DNA of 64,000 bases from Bacillus fungorum (GCF_002746455.1 NZ_NWUW01000005.1:248001-312000), one strand, 5' to 3'. Positions 1 to 9,457 are shown, counted from the first letter of the stretch. The notes: generated by a model from the sequence alone, not told the origin. Translations and numbers: made by a program.

Positions 1-104
1 GAATTGTACACTCTTTATGGATAAAGCATACTTAAGATAAGGAAGATTTATATGTTAATGAATATAAATCCTACAAGTAGAATAGAAAGGTTAGGTATTA
101 TCAT

Positions 105-470
105 ATGAAATGGATCATGAGAATTTTTGTGTTATTAGTTATAGTAGGAGGTGCTTTCTACTATCTGAAATCAGAGAATGGATACTATTCAACTAAACAA
201 TATTATGTAAAAGTAATGACGGATTCTACAGTAGAAAACGAAAAATTGAGTAATGGAGAAGTTCTTACGTATCATGTTTACGATGAGAAGGTGTACGATA
301 AAAAAGGGAAAGAAAGAGAACTGAAAATTTCCGTACAAAATAAATTGGAAAAAAATCAATATTATTTGATTGATTGGGAAGATCGCCGTGGGATTGTTTC
401 TAAAATAGCTAAGGTGGATCAAACAAAAATAGATAAAAGTATCTTAAATAAATTGAACGGAAATTCATAA
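105..470 (+). CDS. YxeA/DUF1093 family exported small protein
   Basis: The 121-residue product has an N-terminal hydrophobic segment (about residues 5-20) that can serve as signal peptide or membrane anchor, followed by a small hydrophilic domain. The pattern GYYSTKQYYVKV near residues 26-37, the Y-x-V-Y-D stretch and the late YLIDWED segment match what I know of the YxeA (DUF1093) family: short secreted OB-fold-like proteins of Firmicutes with unknown function. The ATG start sits after an AAGGTTAG-type ribosome site. It stands alone, with a strong hairpin terminator at 562-596. Family call is fairly sure; no function can be given. Confidence 0.75.
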   Translation: MKWIMRIFVLLVIVGGAFYYLKSENGYYSTKQYYVKVMTDSTVENEKLSNGEVLTYHVYDEKVYDKKGKERELKISVQNKLEKNQYYLIDWEDRRGIVSKIAKVDQTKIDKSILNKLNGNS

Positions 471-561
471 TATATCAGGATAAGTTAACCAATAGCTATG
501 TTAACATAAAATTTATAGGAAAAAGGTATTGTAGAAAAATAAGAGAGATTTATTATAAAAC

Positions 562-596
562 AAAAGGGATCGAACCGTCTGGTTTGATCCCTTTTT
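562..596 (+). terminator. Rho-independent terminator after the YxeA-like gene
   Basis: AAAAGGGATC and AACC pair with GGTT and GATCCCTTTTT around a GTCT loop, followed by a T-rich run. It lies 90 bp after the stop codon of the gene at 105-470. Confidence 0.75.
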
Positions 597-697
597 CAAA
601 AGTGGAGAATGGATCTTACAGATGATGTTGCACAAAGCTTGATTGTAATGAGATAAGAAAGTGGATACTTCTATTTTTATAATTATTTTTGGACAAA

Positions 698-730
698 AAA
701 ATGAAACCAACTTATTAATGGTCTCATTTT
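698..730 (-). terminator. Terminator downstream of the SDR operon
   Basis: AAAATGAGACCA pairs with TGGTTTCATTTTTTT read on the minus strand, with a short AT loop. It ends in T residues in the minus direction and lies 120 bp after the stop of the gene at 851. Confidence 0.6.
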
Positions 731-850
731 ACCAACGGACTAGAATAATATTTGGTTGATTGGTTTATATTACAACTTGAATGTATTTCTTAACTACATA
801 ACGAAGGGGCAACCTATTTTGTTGGATTATTTTGAAGGGAATTATAAAAT

Positions 851-1675
851 TTAGCTAGATGAATATTTGGCTTCTCTAACCACTTTACAAACAAACCTCG
901 CTAATGCATTATGCATTGAAGGAAAGATTGTAAATATGACATCCATTGTTTTGCGTAATGGCATAGGGCATATTATAGGTTTATTTTTATGAACTCCATT
1001 AATGGCAATTTTCGCAAGTTTTTGAGGAGACATCATCTTGTGTTTTTTCATTTGTTTTGTTATAGCAGACTTATCAATATTAATTGCTTTTGCTGCATCA
1101 AATATTGGAGTATCAACGAAGGAGGGACAAAGTGTACTTACTTTAATACCAAACTCTTCCGCTTCATAATGAAGAGAAGTTGTTAAACCTACAATAGCAT
1201 GTTTAGTTGTAGAATAGGCTGAAGCTATTGGAGAGGGACCAAGCCCTGCCGCAGATGCTGTGTTAACTATATGTCCAAACCCTTGTTCCTTCATTATTTT
1301 ATACCCTATTTGAGTACCATAAATAACTCCCCATAAATTGATATCAACGATTTCTTTCCAATTTTCTAGCGACATATCGTACAATTCACCGTACATAGAA
1401 ATTCCAGCATTATTAAATAGATAGTCTATCCTTCCAAATTCTTCATATATTTCTTTGAATACACGTTTCACACAGTTGTAATCAGTGACGTCTACATACA
1501 TAAATTTAGAAGTTGAAATCTCTTGGTTAAGTTTTTCTTCGAACGCCTTTCCATCCCTCTCATTAATATCGGCGATAACTACAAATATATTTTGAGAGGA
1601 TAATTCATGACAAATAGCTCTTCCAATTCCTGATGCACCACCCGTGACAATAGCAATCTTTTTATTTTCTCCCAT
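851..1675 (-). CDS. Short-chain dehydrogenase/reductase (SDR)
   Basis: A classical SDR of 274 residues. It has the nucleotide-binding motif TGGASGIGRA near residues 12-21, the NNAG motif around residue 90, and a catalytic Ser...YSTTK (Y-x-x-x-K) near residues 145-160. It should be a cytosolic NAD(P)(H)-dependent oxidoreductase; the substrate cannot be read from sequence. I start it at the ATG at 1675 because GGAGGAAA lies 7 bases upstream; the frame stays open 16 codons further. It lies 25 bp after the SGNH hydrolase gene and in line with the TetR gene, so the three probably form an operon. The C-terminal IFTIFPSMHNALARF region suggests a lipid-type SDR, but this is inference. Confidence 0.85.
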   Translation of the reverse strand: MGENKKIAIVTGGASGIGRAICHELSSQNIFVVIADINERDGKAFEEKLNQEISTSKFMYVDVTDYNCVKRVFKEIYEEFGRIDYLFNNAGISMYGELYDMSLENWKEIVDINLWGVIYGTQIGYKIMKEQGFGHIVNTASAAGLGPSPIASAYSTTKHAIVGLTTSLHYEAEEFGIKVSTLCPSFVDTPIFDAAKAINIDKSAITKQMKKHKMMSPQKLAKIAINGVHKNKPIICPMPLRKTMDVIFTIFPSMHNALARFVCKVVREAKYSSS

Positions 1676-1700
1676 TACATTTCCTCCATAAATCAATCTA

Positions 1701-2405
1701 TTATTGTGATTGAATGGTACCATTGCTATCGAATAAAAGTTGATCTATCATAGATGCATATTCGTCTGCCACACACAAAGCACCATTGCTATTTAAATGA
1801 ACCCCATCTAAAGTCAAATGAAGGCCTCGCTTACTGGATAATCGATCGATTCGAATTGGATTCTTATAAAAAAATACATCTTTCATCACTGTCATAACAC
1901 TTGTGCTGATGTAGTCTGAACTGTGTACGTTAGCCAACCGTTTCTCAAATACCGATTGAATATCCAGAAAACTAACATTTAAATATTGATTCGAGATATT
2001 TTTAATAATAGAAGACAAATCCTTTAACTCGCAATTTGATTGATTTTTTAAGTTTTCTCCTACTATTGCTGGTGAAACCACAACAACGTACTTGGAAAAA
2101 GGAATGACCATATTCAATATTTTACTGAAATAATCACTAAATTCTCGATGGTCTTCAACAATTGGTTGAGCTTGCACTTTTAACAATTTTGAATAAACAT
2201 CATTAGCACCAATCCAAAGGAAGATTAAATCAAAATTTGACTCCAACTTGGTCTTCGATAATCGTGTATGCAAACTTTTAACCGTTTCCCCAGGTTTACC
2301 AAAGTTTAATAGTGTATAACTTGGATATTTTTGCTTTAATATGTTCACAAAGGACACTCCTGGACGACCTTCAGTTAAACTGTCACCGATTAATCCAATC
2401 TTCAT
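1701..2405 (-). CDS. SGNH/GDSL-family hydrolase
   Basis: The 234-residue protein begins with IGLIGDSLTEG (block I with the nucleophilic Ser at about residue 9). It carries a block II-like FGKPGETV, the GAND motif (block III) near residue 66, and DGVHLNSNG (block V, Asp and His of the triad) near residue 210. This identifies an SGNH esterase/lipase-like hydrolase. No signal peptide is seen, so it is likely cytosolic. The start overlaps the end of the TetR gene by 23 bp, which suggests coupled translation. With the SDR and TetR genes it could handle a lipid or ester compound, but that is inference. Confidence 0.82.
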   Translation of the reverse strand: MKIGLIGDSLTEGRPGVSFVNILKQKYPSYTLLNFGKPGETVKSLHTRLSKTKLESNFDLIFLWIGANDVYSKLLKVQAQPIVEDHREFSDYFSKILNMVIPFSKYVVVVSPAIVGENLKNQSNCELKDLSSIIKNISNQYLNVSFLDIQSVFEKRLANVHSSDYISTSVMTVMKDVFFYKNPIRIDRLSSKRGLHLTLDGVHLNSNGALCVADEYASMIDQLLFDSNGTIQSQ

Positions 2406-3003
2406 TTTTATTTCCCCCTTTTTTTATGGATCTTAAAAAGATTGTAATCGCTTGGTTAAACAGAGGTTCTAGTGTTTTTAACTCTTGCGTATTCGTGAGC
2501 TGACATAATCCCCCAAGCCAAGTTCCTAGCAATATAGTCCATTCGTCTAGATTACCATCTTTGAACTCCTTTTTTTCTACTCCCTCTTTTAAAATTGTTC
2601 GATAAGTACTCATTGGTACAATTGTTAAATCAAATAATTTCTTGATCGATTCAGGACTAGATTTTGGATTTGAAGCGAGCTCTTGACCTGATTTTAATAA
2701 AGGCGTTTGGTAATTATAAAGGACATGAATTGCGATGCCGTATAGTTTTTCAGTTGCTGTTGAATAAGTAAATTCTTTTGCTGCCCATTTTTCATACCAA
2801 TTTTTCATAGTTTCTTGAGCTAAGAGGACAAATAGTTCTTCTTTGTTTTTAAAATGATAATATATATGTCCTTTGCTGTAACCAGAGGCTTTAGAAATAT
2901 CTCCGACTGATGTTTGATTATATCCTTTTTGAGAAAACAAAAGAGATGCATGCTCCATGATATCTTTTTTTGTAACCTCACTATCATAACGCCTTTTATT
3001 CAA
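2383..3003 (-). CDS. TetR/AcrR-family transcriptional regulator
   Basis: A 206-residue TetR-type repressor. Residues about 12-58 form the helix-turn-helix region (KKDIMEHASLLF...GYNQTSVGDISKASGYSKGHIYYHFKNKEELF), and the rest is a helical ligand domain. The start is TTG at 3003, supported by GGAGGAGG 7 bases upstream. It is the first gene of the TetR-SGNH-SDR cluster. An imperfect palindrome just upstream (3023-3042) would fit autoregulation. The ligand is unknown; the downstream lipid-type enzymes hint at a fatty or hydrophobic compound. Confidence 0.88.
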   Translation of the reverse strand: MNKRRYDSEVTKKDIMEHASLLFSQKGYNQTSVGDISKASGYSKGHIYYHFKNKEELFVLLAQETMKNWYEKWAAKEFTYSTATEKLYGIAIHVLYNYQTPLLKSGQELASNPKSSPESIKKLFDLTIVPMSTYRTILKEGVEKKEFKDGNLDEWTILLGTWLGGLCQLTNTQELKTLEPLFNQAITIFLRSIKKGGNKNEDWINR

Positions 3004-3022
3004 ATAAATCCTCCTCCCTATA

Positions 3023-3042
3023 ATTAGTACAGTCGTTCTAAT
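3023..3042. promoter_or_regulatory. Candidate TetR operator
   Basis: ATTAG-T-AC-AGTC-GT-T-CTAAT is a 20-bp imperfect palindrome (7 of 10 pairs) 20 bp upstream of the TetR start. Position and size fit a TetR-family autoregulatory site. Inference only. Confidence 0.45.
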
Positions 3043-3732
3043 TTAAATATACGTATAGAATTTAATTTTTGTGCAGATTATTAAAGAAATTACAATTATA
3101 CTTTAGAAAATAAGGAAAAATCCTACATGAACTTCAATTCACATAAGCTTGTCTTTATGTGAGTGTGGTACAAGTACGTTGAAAGTTAAACAATGACTAC
3201 GACAATAAGAATGTTTAACTGTATAAGCAGTTTAAATTAAGATGAGAGGCTAAAATTAGGAGGAAATAAGTTAGTCTTTATTAGCTTAGAATCATAAAAT
3301 TCTTTGTCAATTGGTGAAATATGTTTTTTACTAGTAGTAATTGAATCTAACACATCTATTTTCTATTCATTTATTATGAATTCCTTCACATTTTTATTTT
3401 TTATCGACAAATGGATGATGTTTTCTCAAATAAAAATTGGCTATTGTGCTGTAATCTACTTTTACTAGTAAATATATAGTTCAAAACTTGCCCCTTTTAA
3501 ATTTTTTTGGAAACAGATGAGTGGGTAAAAAGAGTTGTATATCATCGAGAGAAAGGTGTTTGTATAATGTGTCGACGTCATCTTACAAATTCTGTGGTTA
3601 AAAGACTCCTCCAAACAATGAACATCTCCCACACTGGCAACAACAAAGGACGAACCTGTGATTTAACCCACCTACAATCATAATTTTGCTATAATAAATA
3701 CGTAATTAAACGAAGGGGAGTCTAAAGATAAA
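3043..3732. other. Gene-poor intergenic stretch
   Basis: Nearly 700 bp of AT-rich DNA between the TetR gene and psiE. The only thing of note is a 38-codon open frame (3567-3683, beginning MCRRHLTNSV) with an AAAGGTG sequence about 8 bases before its ATG. It resembles nothing I recognise and may be chance. A TATAAT-like -10 near 3691-3697 could serve psiE. Confidence 0.4.
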
Positions 3733-4137
3733 ATGAAGTCATTTAATATTGATCATCTTATAGCTAGTGTTTTGCAATGGATATTAAATATAGCTTTAAT
3801 TATATTGTCGATTGTGTTATCAATTTTCTTAGTGAATGAGACAATCACATTTGTTCAGTATATTTTTTCAGCAAAAGAGTATACATCTTATAAATTAGTG
3901 GAAAGTATCATCGTCTATTTCTTATACTTCGAGTTTATCGCTTTAATCATTAAGTATTTTAAATCGAACTATCATTTCCCATTACGTTATTTTATTTACA
4001 TTGGAATTACGGCTTTAATTCGATTAATTATTGTATCCCATGAGGAACCGATGGAGACATTATTATATGCTGGATCCATTCTTGTATTAGTCATTGCTTT
4101 ATACATATCAAACATGAGAGATTTGAGAAAAGAGTAG
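3733..4137 (+). CDS. psiE: PsiE-family membrane protein
   Basis: The 134-residue protein has four predicted membrane helices (about residues 14-38, 55-78, 86-105 and 110-128). It carries the PsiE-like pattern [20 protein letters not shown] followed by [17 protein letters not shown] and the conserved HEEP. PsiE was named as phosphate-starvation-inducible in E. coli; its role is not known. The ATG follows AAGGGGAGTC. It is monocistronic, with a strong terminator at 4134-4165. No Pho box is apparent. Confidence 0.85.
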   Translation: MKSFNIDHLIASVLQWILNIALIILSIVLSIFLVNETITFVQYIFSAKEYTSYKLVESIIVYFLYFEFIALIIKYFKSNYHFPLRYFIYIGITALIRLIIVSHEEPMETLLYAGSILVLVIALYISNMRDLRKE

Positions 4138-4165
4138 TAGTGCAGACATAGGTTTGCACTACTTT
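4134..4165 (+). terminator. Terminator after psiE
   Basis: GTAGTGCA pairs with TGCACTAC and is followed by TTTTT, overlapping the psiE stop region. Confidence 0.75.
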
Positions 4166-4278
4166 TTATGTCTTGACCTTCAAGTTGCTTGAAAGTTTAC
4201 AATGAAATTAGGGCGTTTGAAATTGAAAAAAATTGAGAAATTAAGTGAAGAGGTTTCTTTTACTTGGAGGTTATAGAA

Positions 4279-4794
4279 ATGAGTCAGGAATTGAAATTAC
4301 GTCCATTAGAGCGAGAAGATTTAAAGTTCGTACATGAACTTAATAATAATGCACATATTATGTCGTATTGGTTTGAAGAGCCATATGAGGCATTTGTGGA
4401 GCTGCAGGATTTATATGATAAACATATCCATGATCAAAGTGAACGCCGTTTTATCCTGGAGAAAGATAATGAGATGGTTGGATTAGTCGAGTTAGTGGAA
4501 ATCGATTATATTCATCGAAGAACTGAATTCCAAATTATTATTGATCCGAATTATCAAGGGCATGGTTATGCAGCGGAAGCGACGCGTTTAGCGATGGATT
4601 ACGCTTTTTCTGTATTAAATATGCATAAACTTTATTTAGTGGTGGATAAGGAAAATGAAAAAGCAGTACATGTTTATAAAAAGGTTGGATTTATGGTAGA
4701 AGGTGAACTTCTCGACGAGTTTTTCGTGGATGGTAACTATCATAATGCGATAAGAATGTGTATGTTTCAGAAGGAATATTTTAGAGTGAAATAA
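4279..4794 (+). CDS. speG: Spermidine N1-acetyltransferase SpeG
   Basis: The 171-residue GNAT enzyme acetylates spermidine/spermine with acetyl-CoA in the cytosol, which relieves polyamine excess. It is very close to E. coli SpeG over its whole length: [34 protein letters not shown] near residues 41-55, [21 protein letters not shown] (acetyl-CoA loop) near 85-100 and [16 protein letters not shown] start it at the ATG at 4279, 8 bases after GGAGG. The same frame reaches a TTG at 4264, but that would lie ahead of the ribosome site. It is a single gene with a perfect-palindrome terminator. Confidence 0.95.
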   Translation: MSQELKLRPLEREDLKFVHELNNNAHIMSYWFEEPYEAFVELQDLYDKHIHDQSERRFILEKDNEMVGLVELVEIDYIHRRTEFQIIIDPNYQGHGYAAEATRLAMDYAFSVLNMHKLYLVVDKENEKAVHVYKKVGFMVEGELLDEFFVDGNYHNAIRMCMFQKEYFRVK

Positions 4795-4807
4795 TGAAGT
4801 GAAAAGG

Positions 4808-4836
4808 CTATAGATAATGATTATCTATAGTCTTTT
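4808..4836 (+). terminator. Terminator after speG
   Basis: A perfect palindrome (CTATAGATAAT / ATTATCTATAG, 4808-4830) is followed by TCTTTTTT. Confidence 0.8.
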
Positions 4837-4968
4837 TTGTTACGTTTCAAAATAATTATTTATTGTTAAACGATAAAAGATTGTTGACTTATAATGTGGT
4901 GGGGCTTATTATGATGTTAGCCAAAGGGATATAAATAAAATAATTATGAAGTTAAAGGAGAATATATT

Positions 4969-5175
4969 ATGAAAAATAAATTTTTATTAGCTATCGTACT
5001 GTTATCGTTAGGATTTACTTGTTTATTAGTACAAGGCACAACTAGTAAAGTAGCGGATAATGGATTGCTTGTAGAACCTTTCTTTTTCCTAGTACCAGTA
5101 AGTTACGTATTGTTATTTAGTGGTATTGCTGTATTACTATTTGGATTTATTACTTCAAAGTTGAAAAAACAATAA
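4969..5175 (+). CDS. DUF3955-family two-helix membrane protein
   Basis: A 68-residue protein with two hydrophobic helices (residues 5-22 and 38-62) joined by a short loop with DNGLLVEPFFFLVP, which is characteristic of DUF3955. The ATG follows AAAGGAGAA. Function is unknown. Its 3' side is followed within a few bases by a truncated copy of the structured repeat described at 24751. Confidence 0.75.
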   Translation: MKNKFLLAIVLLSLGFTCLLVQGTTSKVADNGLLVEPFFFLVPVSYVLLFSGIAVLLFGFITSKLKKQ

Positions 5176-5181
5176 TAAATA

Positions 5182-5225
5182 AAATAGAACTTTAATCTGT
5201 GGGGCCGGTCTCATAGATTATTAGC
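5182..5225 (+). repeat. Truncated copy of the structured 3' repeat element
   Basis: The sequence AGAACTTTAATCTGTGG and the closing CATAGATTATTAGC match the first hairpin of the elements at 24751, 26438 and 62233. The loop differs and the rest of the element is missing. The stem is kept through AATCTGTG / CATAGATT with a G-T wobble. It starts 6 bp after the DUF3955 stop codon. Confidence 0.6.
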
Positions 5226-5313
5226 TCACGACAAATGGAATTTTATGAGCTAAAACACCCACTATGAAATAGAAACATACTATATGGAAGAAAAATAATA
5301 AGTGAGCTGAATA

Positions 5314-5553
5314 ATGATGAATCATTATTTTTACAATGGTAGACAAGTAGGGGCAGTTATTACGCTGGCAGGAGCGTAAGGGACAATTCATGCTGTGTAT
5401 CAGGCCATTCAAATGCAGCAACAAGCACAAGTAGCGCAAATGATGCAAAGTCAGTATATGCCGTATGCGCAGCCGCCTATGCAAATTGTACATTATAATG
5501 TGTATCCAGTTAGTTCATTTTCCATTCCATATGGCGGGACATACTTCTTATGA
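5314..5553 (+). pseudogene. Small gene interrupted by one in-frame stop
   Basis: One frame runs from ATG 5314 to TGA 5551 (79 codons) and would read MMNHYFYNGRQVGAVITLAGA, stop (TAA at 5377-5379), then GTIHAVYQAIQMQQQAQVAQ and a Gln/Met/Pro/Tyr-rich tail ending PYGGTYFL. Coding character continues on both sides of the stop, and a clean terminator follows at 5556. This looks like a formerly intact small hydrophobic/Gln-rich protein with a nonsense mutation. I do not recognise the family. No good ribosome site is visible before the ATG. Readthrough cannot be excluded. Confidence 0.55.
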
Positions 5554-5555
5554 AA

Positions 5556-5588
5556 GAAAGCGACTGATCAGAGTCGCTTTCTTTTTTT
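5556..5588 (+). terminator. Bidirectional-looking terminator
   Basis: GAAAGCGACT pairs with AGTCGCTTTC around GATCAG, with T7 on the plus side. It lies between the interrupted gene and the convergent crcB gene, whose stop codon is at 5587. Confidence 0.75.
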
Positions 5589-5943
5589 ATATTCCGCCTA
5601 GTTTCATTCCAAGGAATGCAAAGGCGATACCGATTATATAAGTTGCGCTTATATATATAAATAGTACACCAAAGTTTTTACGGTTGAAGAGCTGAATGGA
5701 CTCTAGCTTAAATGTCGAAAATGTAGTGAACGCACCCATAAATCCAGTACCTAATAATAATTGCCAGCCTGTAGTGACTCCGTTTCCAATTATATATCCG
5801 AGTAAAAATGCCCCTGTTATATTAATGAGAAACGTAGCAATTGGAAATGGTGTTTTATTTCTTTTTTTAAACCAATTGCTAACTGCAAATCTTGTAATCG
5901 CACCGAAGAAACCTCCAGTTGCCACTAATAAAGCTTCTATCAT
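5587..5943 (-). CDS. crcB: Fluoride channel subunit CrcB/Fluc (second gene)
   Basis: The 118-residue four-helix protein belongs to the Fluc family of dual-topology fluoride channels in the cytoplasmic membrane. Family motifs are [15 protein letters not shown] near residues 10-24, the conserved Asn in [13 protein letters not shown], and [16 protein letters not shown] near residues 70-85, whose Phe residues line the pore. It overlaps the upstream crcB copy by 4 bp (ATGA-type overlap), so the two are co-translated and probably form a heterodimer. Expression is expected to be under the fluoride riboswitch at 6374-6455. Confidence 0.93.
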   Translation of the reverse strand: MIEALLVATGGFFGAITRFAVSNWFKKRNKTPFPIATFLINITGAFLLGYIIGNGVTTGWQLLLGTGFMGAFTTFSTFKLESIQLFNRKNFGVLFIYISATYIIGIAFAFLGMKLGGI

Positions 5944-6353
5944 AAGTGATCACCTTCCATAAGATGTTTCTTAATTAAGAAATGACCTAGTGTATACCCG
6001 AGGCCAGACATAACGAGGCCACCAAGTATGCTGCATGATACATATAAGAAGGCTATGCTCCACTCAGAATGATGTATCAATTGAATAGTCTCTACACTAA
6101 ATGTTGAAAACGTCGTAAAAGAACCGATGAATCCAGTCCCGATGCCTGTGATTACATCTGAACGTAAAATGTTGAGCTTAGCGATATACGTAGTCAGCCA
6201 TGCTAATAAGAAGCAGCCGACTAAGTTAATCAGTAATGTAGCTAGTGGAAATGCATGATGCCAAAATTCATGAATAGTAAGACCTAAATAATAACGAGAA
6301 AGGGCTCCTAATATACCGGAAATGCCCACGATAATATAAATCAATTTTCTCAC
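5940..6353 (-). CDS. crcB: Fluoride channel subunit CrcB/Fluc (first gene)
   Basis: A second Fluc subunit of about 137 residues with the same four-helix plan: [12 protein letters not shown] near residues 12-23, [30 protein letters not shown]. The start is uncertain. GTG at 6353 gives the 137-residue form I recall for this group. A TTG at 6344 sits 5 bases after GAGGTGA and may be the real initiator; the frame is open up to 6374. Two paired subunits differing in sequence are common in Firmicutes, where the channel is a dual-topology dimer. Confidence 0.93.
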   Translation of the reverse strand: MRKLIYIIVGISGILGALSRYYLGLTIHEFWHHAFPLATLLINLVGCFLLAWLTTYIAKLNILRSDVITGIGTGFIGSFTTFSTFSVETIQLIHHSEWSIAFLYVSCSILGGLVMSGLGYTLGHFLIKKHLMEGDHL

Positions 6354-6373
6354 CTCTTTAAATAGCTTGCTCA

Positions 6374-6455
6374 AAAAAATAGACTCCTACCAGTAGTTAT
6401 ACTGGTAGGAGTCATTAGCTAAGCAGCGTGTATGGCGAACTCCATCGCCTATGAT
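6374..6455 (-). ncRNA. Fluoride riboswitch (crcB motif) with terminator
   Basis: Read on the minus strand, the leader carries GGCGATGGAGTTCGCC, the AACGCTGC-like element, and TAATGACTCCTAC, the conserved parts of the fluoride (crcB) aptamer. The last part also forms the 5' arm of a terminator hairpin GACTCCTACCAGTA / TACTGGTAGGAGTC (6382-6413), followed by ATTTTTTT. Fluoride binding should stop terminator formation and allow transcription of the two crcB genes. This closely resembles the well-studied B. cereus fluoride riboswitch. Confidence 0.93.
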
Positions 6456-6674
6456 TATTACATATAGTGTACTAAACATTGCGTTGGATTTCCAGTGAAG
6501 GAGTTGAGGTATTTTGTATTTTTGATGATTCAAGAGCAAGAAATATTACTTATAAACTAAATATAGTGATATAAGATTTTTAATATGATAAAATATTTCG
6601 TATGTCTGGCATTCAGTTTAGTTAACTGAAAAAAAAGAAAATTAAGTTTGGTGTTTTAGAAAAGGGGCGTTTAT

Positions 6675-7733
6675 TTGAAGAAATTATTAAAAATAGTACT
6701 TATATGTATTTTAGTAGGAGTGGGAGTTGTAGGTGGTTTTTTAGGATATATGACACTTACAAAAGAACAGCCTGCTGATGTTATAAGTTTGAAGGTGGAA
6801 AATAATAAAGAGCGCGTATTAGCGACAGGAAATGAATTTAAAGTTACAACATTTAATATTGGATATGGTGGATTAGATAAGGAGCAAGACTTCTTTATGG
6901 ATGGGGGAAAGAGGTCTGGTTCAAGTAGTAAAGAACAGACTGAAGTGAACTTAAAGAATATGCTTTCGTTTTTACAAAATGAGAATAGTGATTTTGCGCT
7001 ACTACAAGAAGTTGATATAAAATCACTTCGATCATTTGATGTGAATGGGCATGAATTTTTGAAAAAAGGATTACTTGATTATGCTTCGTCGTTCGGAAAG
7101 AACTATGATACAAAATGGGTTCCCGTTCCAATTACAAGTCCAATGGGATATGCTGAGGCTGGATTAAGTACATTTTCTAAATATACAGTTCAAACAGCGA
7201 AGAGATTCCAGCTTCCTGGAATGGAACCTTGGCCGAAGCGTTTATTCGATTTAGATCGAGCGATTGTTGAACATACAATCCCAGTTAATAATGGAAAACA
7301 TGTTAGACTTGTCAACTTACATTTGTCTGCATACGATGAAGGCGGGAAAATTAGAAAACAGCAAGTAGAGTATTTAAAAGAATATATGAACAAGCATTAT
7401 AAAAATGGTGATTACGTAATAATGGGCGGAGATTGGAATCAATTAGTTTCTGATGTTCAATTAAGTGATCCGAAGTTTGTGAAGGAGCGTCCTGAGTGGT
7501 TAGTAGAGTTACCAAAGGACTTTACTGATGGTGGCTTTAAGTGGGCTGTAGATTCGTCTGTTATGACGGTGAGAGATGATGTAAAGAAGTATGTGGAAGG
7601 TGAAAACTTTGTTACGATTATTGATGGCTTTATCGTTTCACCGAATGTTGAGATTGTAAATGTACAAGGGAAAGATTTAAAGTTTGAGAATAGTGATCAT
7701 AACCCAGTGAGTGCGGTATTTAAGTTGAAGTAA
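6675..7733 (+). CDS. Exported endonuclease/exonuclease/phosphatase (EEP) family protein
   Basis: The 352-residue protein starts with a signal anchor (residues 3-27). An EEP/DNase I-like fold follows: TFNIGYGG near residue 58, LLQEVD near residue 113 (metal-binding Glu), LVNLHLSAYDEGGKIR near 215-230, GGDWNQ near 255 and a terminal SDHNPVSAVFKL (catalytic Asp-His). The substrate may be a phosphodiester or phospholipid; members include nucleases, sphingomyelinases and phosphatases. TTG start after AAAGGGGCG. It is followed 27 bp later by an MCP gene on the same strand. Confidence 0.85.
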   Translation: MKKLLKIVLICILVGVGVVGGFLGYMTLTKEQPADVISLKVENNKERVLATGNEFKVTTFNIGYGGLDKEQDFFMDGGKRSGSSSKEQTEVNLKNMLSFLQNENSDFALLQEVDIKSLRSFDVNGHEFLKKGLLDYASSFGKNYDTKWVPVPITSPMGYAEAGLSTFSKYTVQTAKRFQLPGMEPWPKRLFDLDRAIVEHTIPVNNGKHVRLVNLHLSAYDEGGKIRKQQVEYLKEYMNKHYKNGDYVIMGGDWNQLVSDVQLSDPKFVKERPEWLVELPKDFTDGGFKWAVDSSVMTVRDDVKKYVEGENFVTIIDGFIVSPNVEIVNVQGKDLKFENSDHNPVSAVFKLK

Positions 7734-7760
7734 TTAAGTGTAGAAAGTGGGACTTTATAT

Positions 7761-9263
7761 ATGGAATGGTTAAAGAAAACTTGTTTTTCTAACCTTGAGA
7801 AAGGATCACAGAAAAATCATTTATTGCTGTTTATTACGATTTGTAGTTTCTTCCTTGGAATAATCGCGATTGGGTATTACGGATATATTTTTACAGAGAG
7901 AGCAATAGCGTTTTGGGTTTGTGGTATTTCTGTCGTTGTATTTGGAACGCTTCTTACTTTTATAGAAAGCATGGAAGCGATGTATAAATATATCATGACA
8001 TTTATGTTGCTTATGATGTCTTATATTATGGTACAGGCTTTTAATGAAAGCCCGGCTGTATTTCAAATGGTCTACTTTACACTAGCGGTTTCACTTATTT
8101 ATTTAAGTGAACGTCTCATTTTAATTCTTGGCGGGATAGCTGTTGTGATCACATTTATCCTTTGTAGCTATTGGCCGGAGCAGTTTTTTGCTTATACAGC
8201 TGCATCTGAAGCGGCAAACTTTGCAAGCTTGTTAGCGATCGTTACGATTGCAATGTGGGGTGTCACGAAGATTGGCTCTAATCTGTTAGTGCGTTTAAGT
8301 GATGAGAAGCAAGAAGTAATGAGGAAAGCTCAGGAGCTAGAAGAAACGCAAAGACTGATTGAGGAAACGGTTGTGAAACTAGATAGTAATTTCAATTGTT
8401 TAAGACAAAATATGAATACATCGATGGAGTCGATGAGTGAAATTAATTTCGCTTTTGAAGAGGTGGCAGTTGGCACTCAATCACAATCAGAGATGATGCA
8501 TCGTTCGGTAGAAGTATTGAATGATATGGAGGGGAATATTGAACAAATCATTTCTCAAGTAAGAAATGCATCGATTCGTGTTGATGAAAGTTTAGAAATT
8601 TCAAAGAGTAGTGTACATACTTTACGAAATTTTGAAGCGAATATGAGAAGTTTAAATGATGTTGTTTCACAATCGGGAATTATATTTAGAGATTTAATGA
8701 TGCAATCGAAACAAATTAATGAAATTGTAGATGTAATAACGAATATTTCAAGTCAGACGAGTTTGTTAGCTTTAAATGCAAATATTGAAGCTGCAAGAGC
8801 AGGAGAACATGGAAAAGGCTTTGCTATTGTAGCGAATGAAGTATTAAAGCTTGCGGAGGAATCGAATCGTTCTGCGGGAAGAATTCAAGGGATTTTGAAG
8901 GAGTTTAGTAATCAAGCAAGTAAGGTCGAAGTACAGGTAGAGAAATCAGAAAGAGTACAAGAAGAATGTAATGAAATGCTAGTAAGTGTTTTAACAAATG
9001 TAACGGATTTAGGGAAGTTTATTGATGAAATTAATGATGTAATGAGAGAAATTGTTGATCATCAAGAAAATTTCCAAGTTAAAACGACGAATATCGTAAA
9101 GGGTGTTACACATGCTTCCAATGTAATCCAGCAAACTTCGGTGGCTACAGAAGAAGTGTTAGCAAGTGTGGAAGAAGAAAAACATCGAAATGATACATCA
9201 GTGAAGACGTTACATACTGTTAGTGAGCAAGTGAAGCTGCTAGAAGATATTTTAGAAAAGTAA
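7761..9263 (+). CDS. Methyl-accepting chemotaxis protein with multi-helix N-terminus
   Basis: A 500-residue chemoreceptor. Residues about 20-180 hold about six hydrophobic helices instead of the usual extracellular sensor, so it may sense within or near the membrane. A coiled-coil follows, then the signalling tip [21 protein letters not shown] around residues 328-348 (1-based from the ATG) and [16 protein letters not shown]. No HAMP domain is obvious. It should control CheA activity in receptor arrays. A terminator follows at 9273. Confidence 0.9.
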   Translation: MEWLKKTCFSNLEKGSQKNHLLLFITICSFFLGIIAIGYYGYIFTERAIAFWVCGISVVVFGTLLTFIESMEAMYKYIMTFMLLMMSYIMVQAFNESPAVFQMVYFTLAVSLIYLSERLILILGGIAVVITFILCSYWPEQFFAYTAASEAANFASLLAIVTIAMWGVTKIGSNLLVRLSDEKQEVMRKAQELEETQRLIEETVVKLDSNFNCLRQNMNTSMESMSEINFAFEEVAVGTQSQSEMMHRSVEVLNDMEGNIEQIISQVRNASIRVDESLEISKSSVHTLRNFEANMRSLNDVVSQSGIIFRDLMMQSKQINEIVDVITNISSQTSLLALNANIEAARAGEHGKGFAIVANEVLKLAEESNRSAGRIQGILKEFSNQASKVEVQVEKSERVQEECNEMLVSVLTNVTDLGKFIDEINDVMREIVDHQENFQVKTTNIVKGVTHASNVIQQTSVATEEVLASVEEEKHRNDTSVKTLHTVSEQVKLLEDILEK

Positions 9264-9272
9264 TATCACTTT

Positions 9273-9301
9273 AAAAGGGCACACCGTGTGTGCCTTTTTT
9301 C
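9273..9301 (+). terminator. Terminator after the MCP gene
   Basis: AAAAGGGCACAC pairs with GTGTGCCTTTTTT. Confidence 0.75.
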
Positions 9302-9457
9302 ATTTAAACGAATACTTGATAGGAATTTAATTGCTTTTCTGCGCGTTTTCTGCCAAGCTTAAAGAGATAAAATTCAACTATAGCTACTGATTATTAGTTG
9401 AACCTCGCGGATAGCGAGATAAAATACTTCAAAGAAAGAATTATATAGGTGACGCAT

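Noticed and set aside
3567-3683. 38-codon ORF with a weak ribosome site
   Set aside because: No similarity, no neighbouring terminator and ordinary base composition; too little to call a gene.
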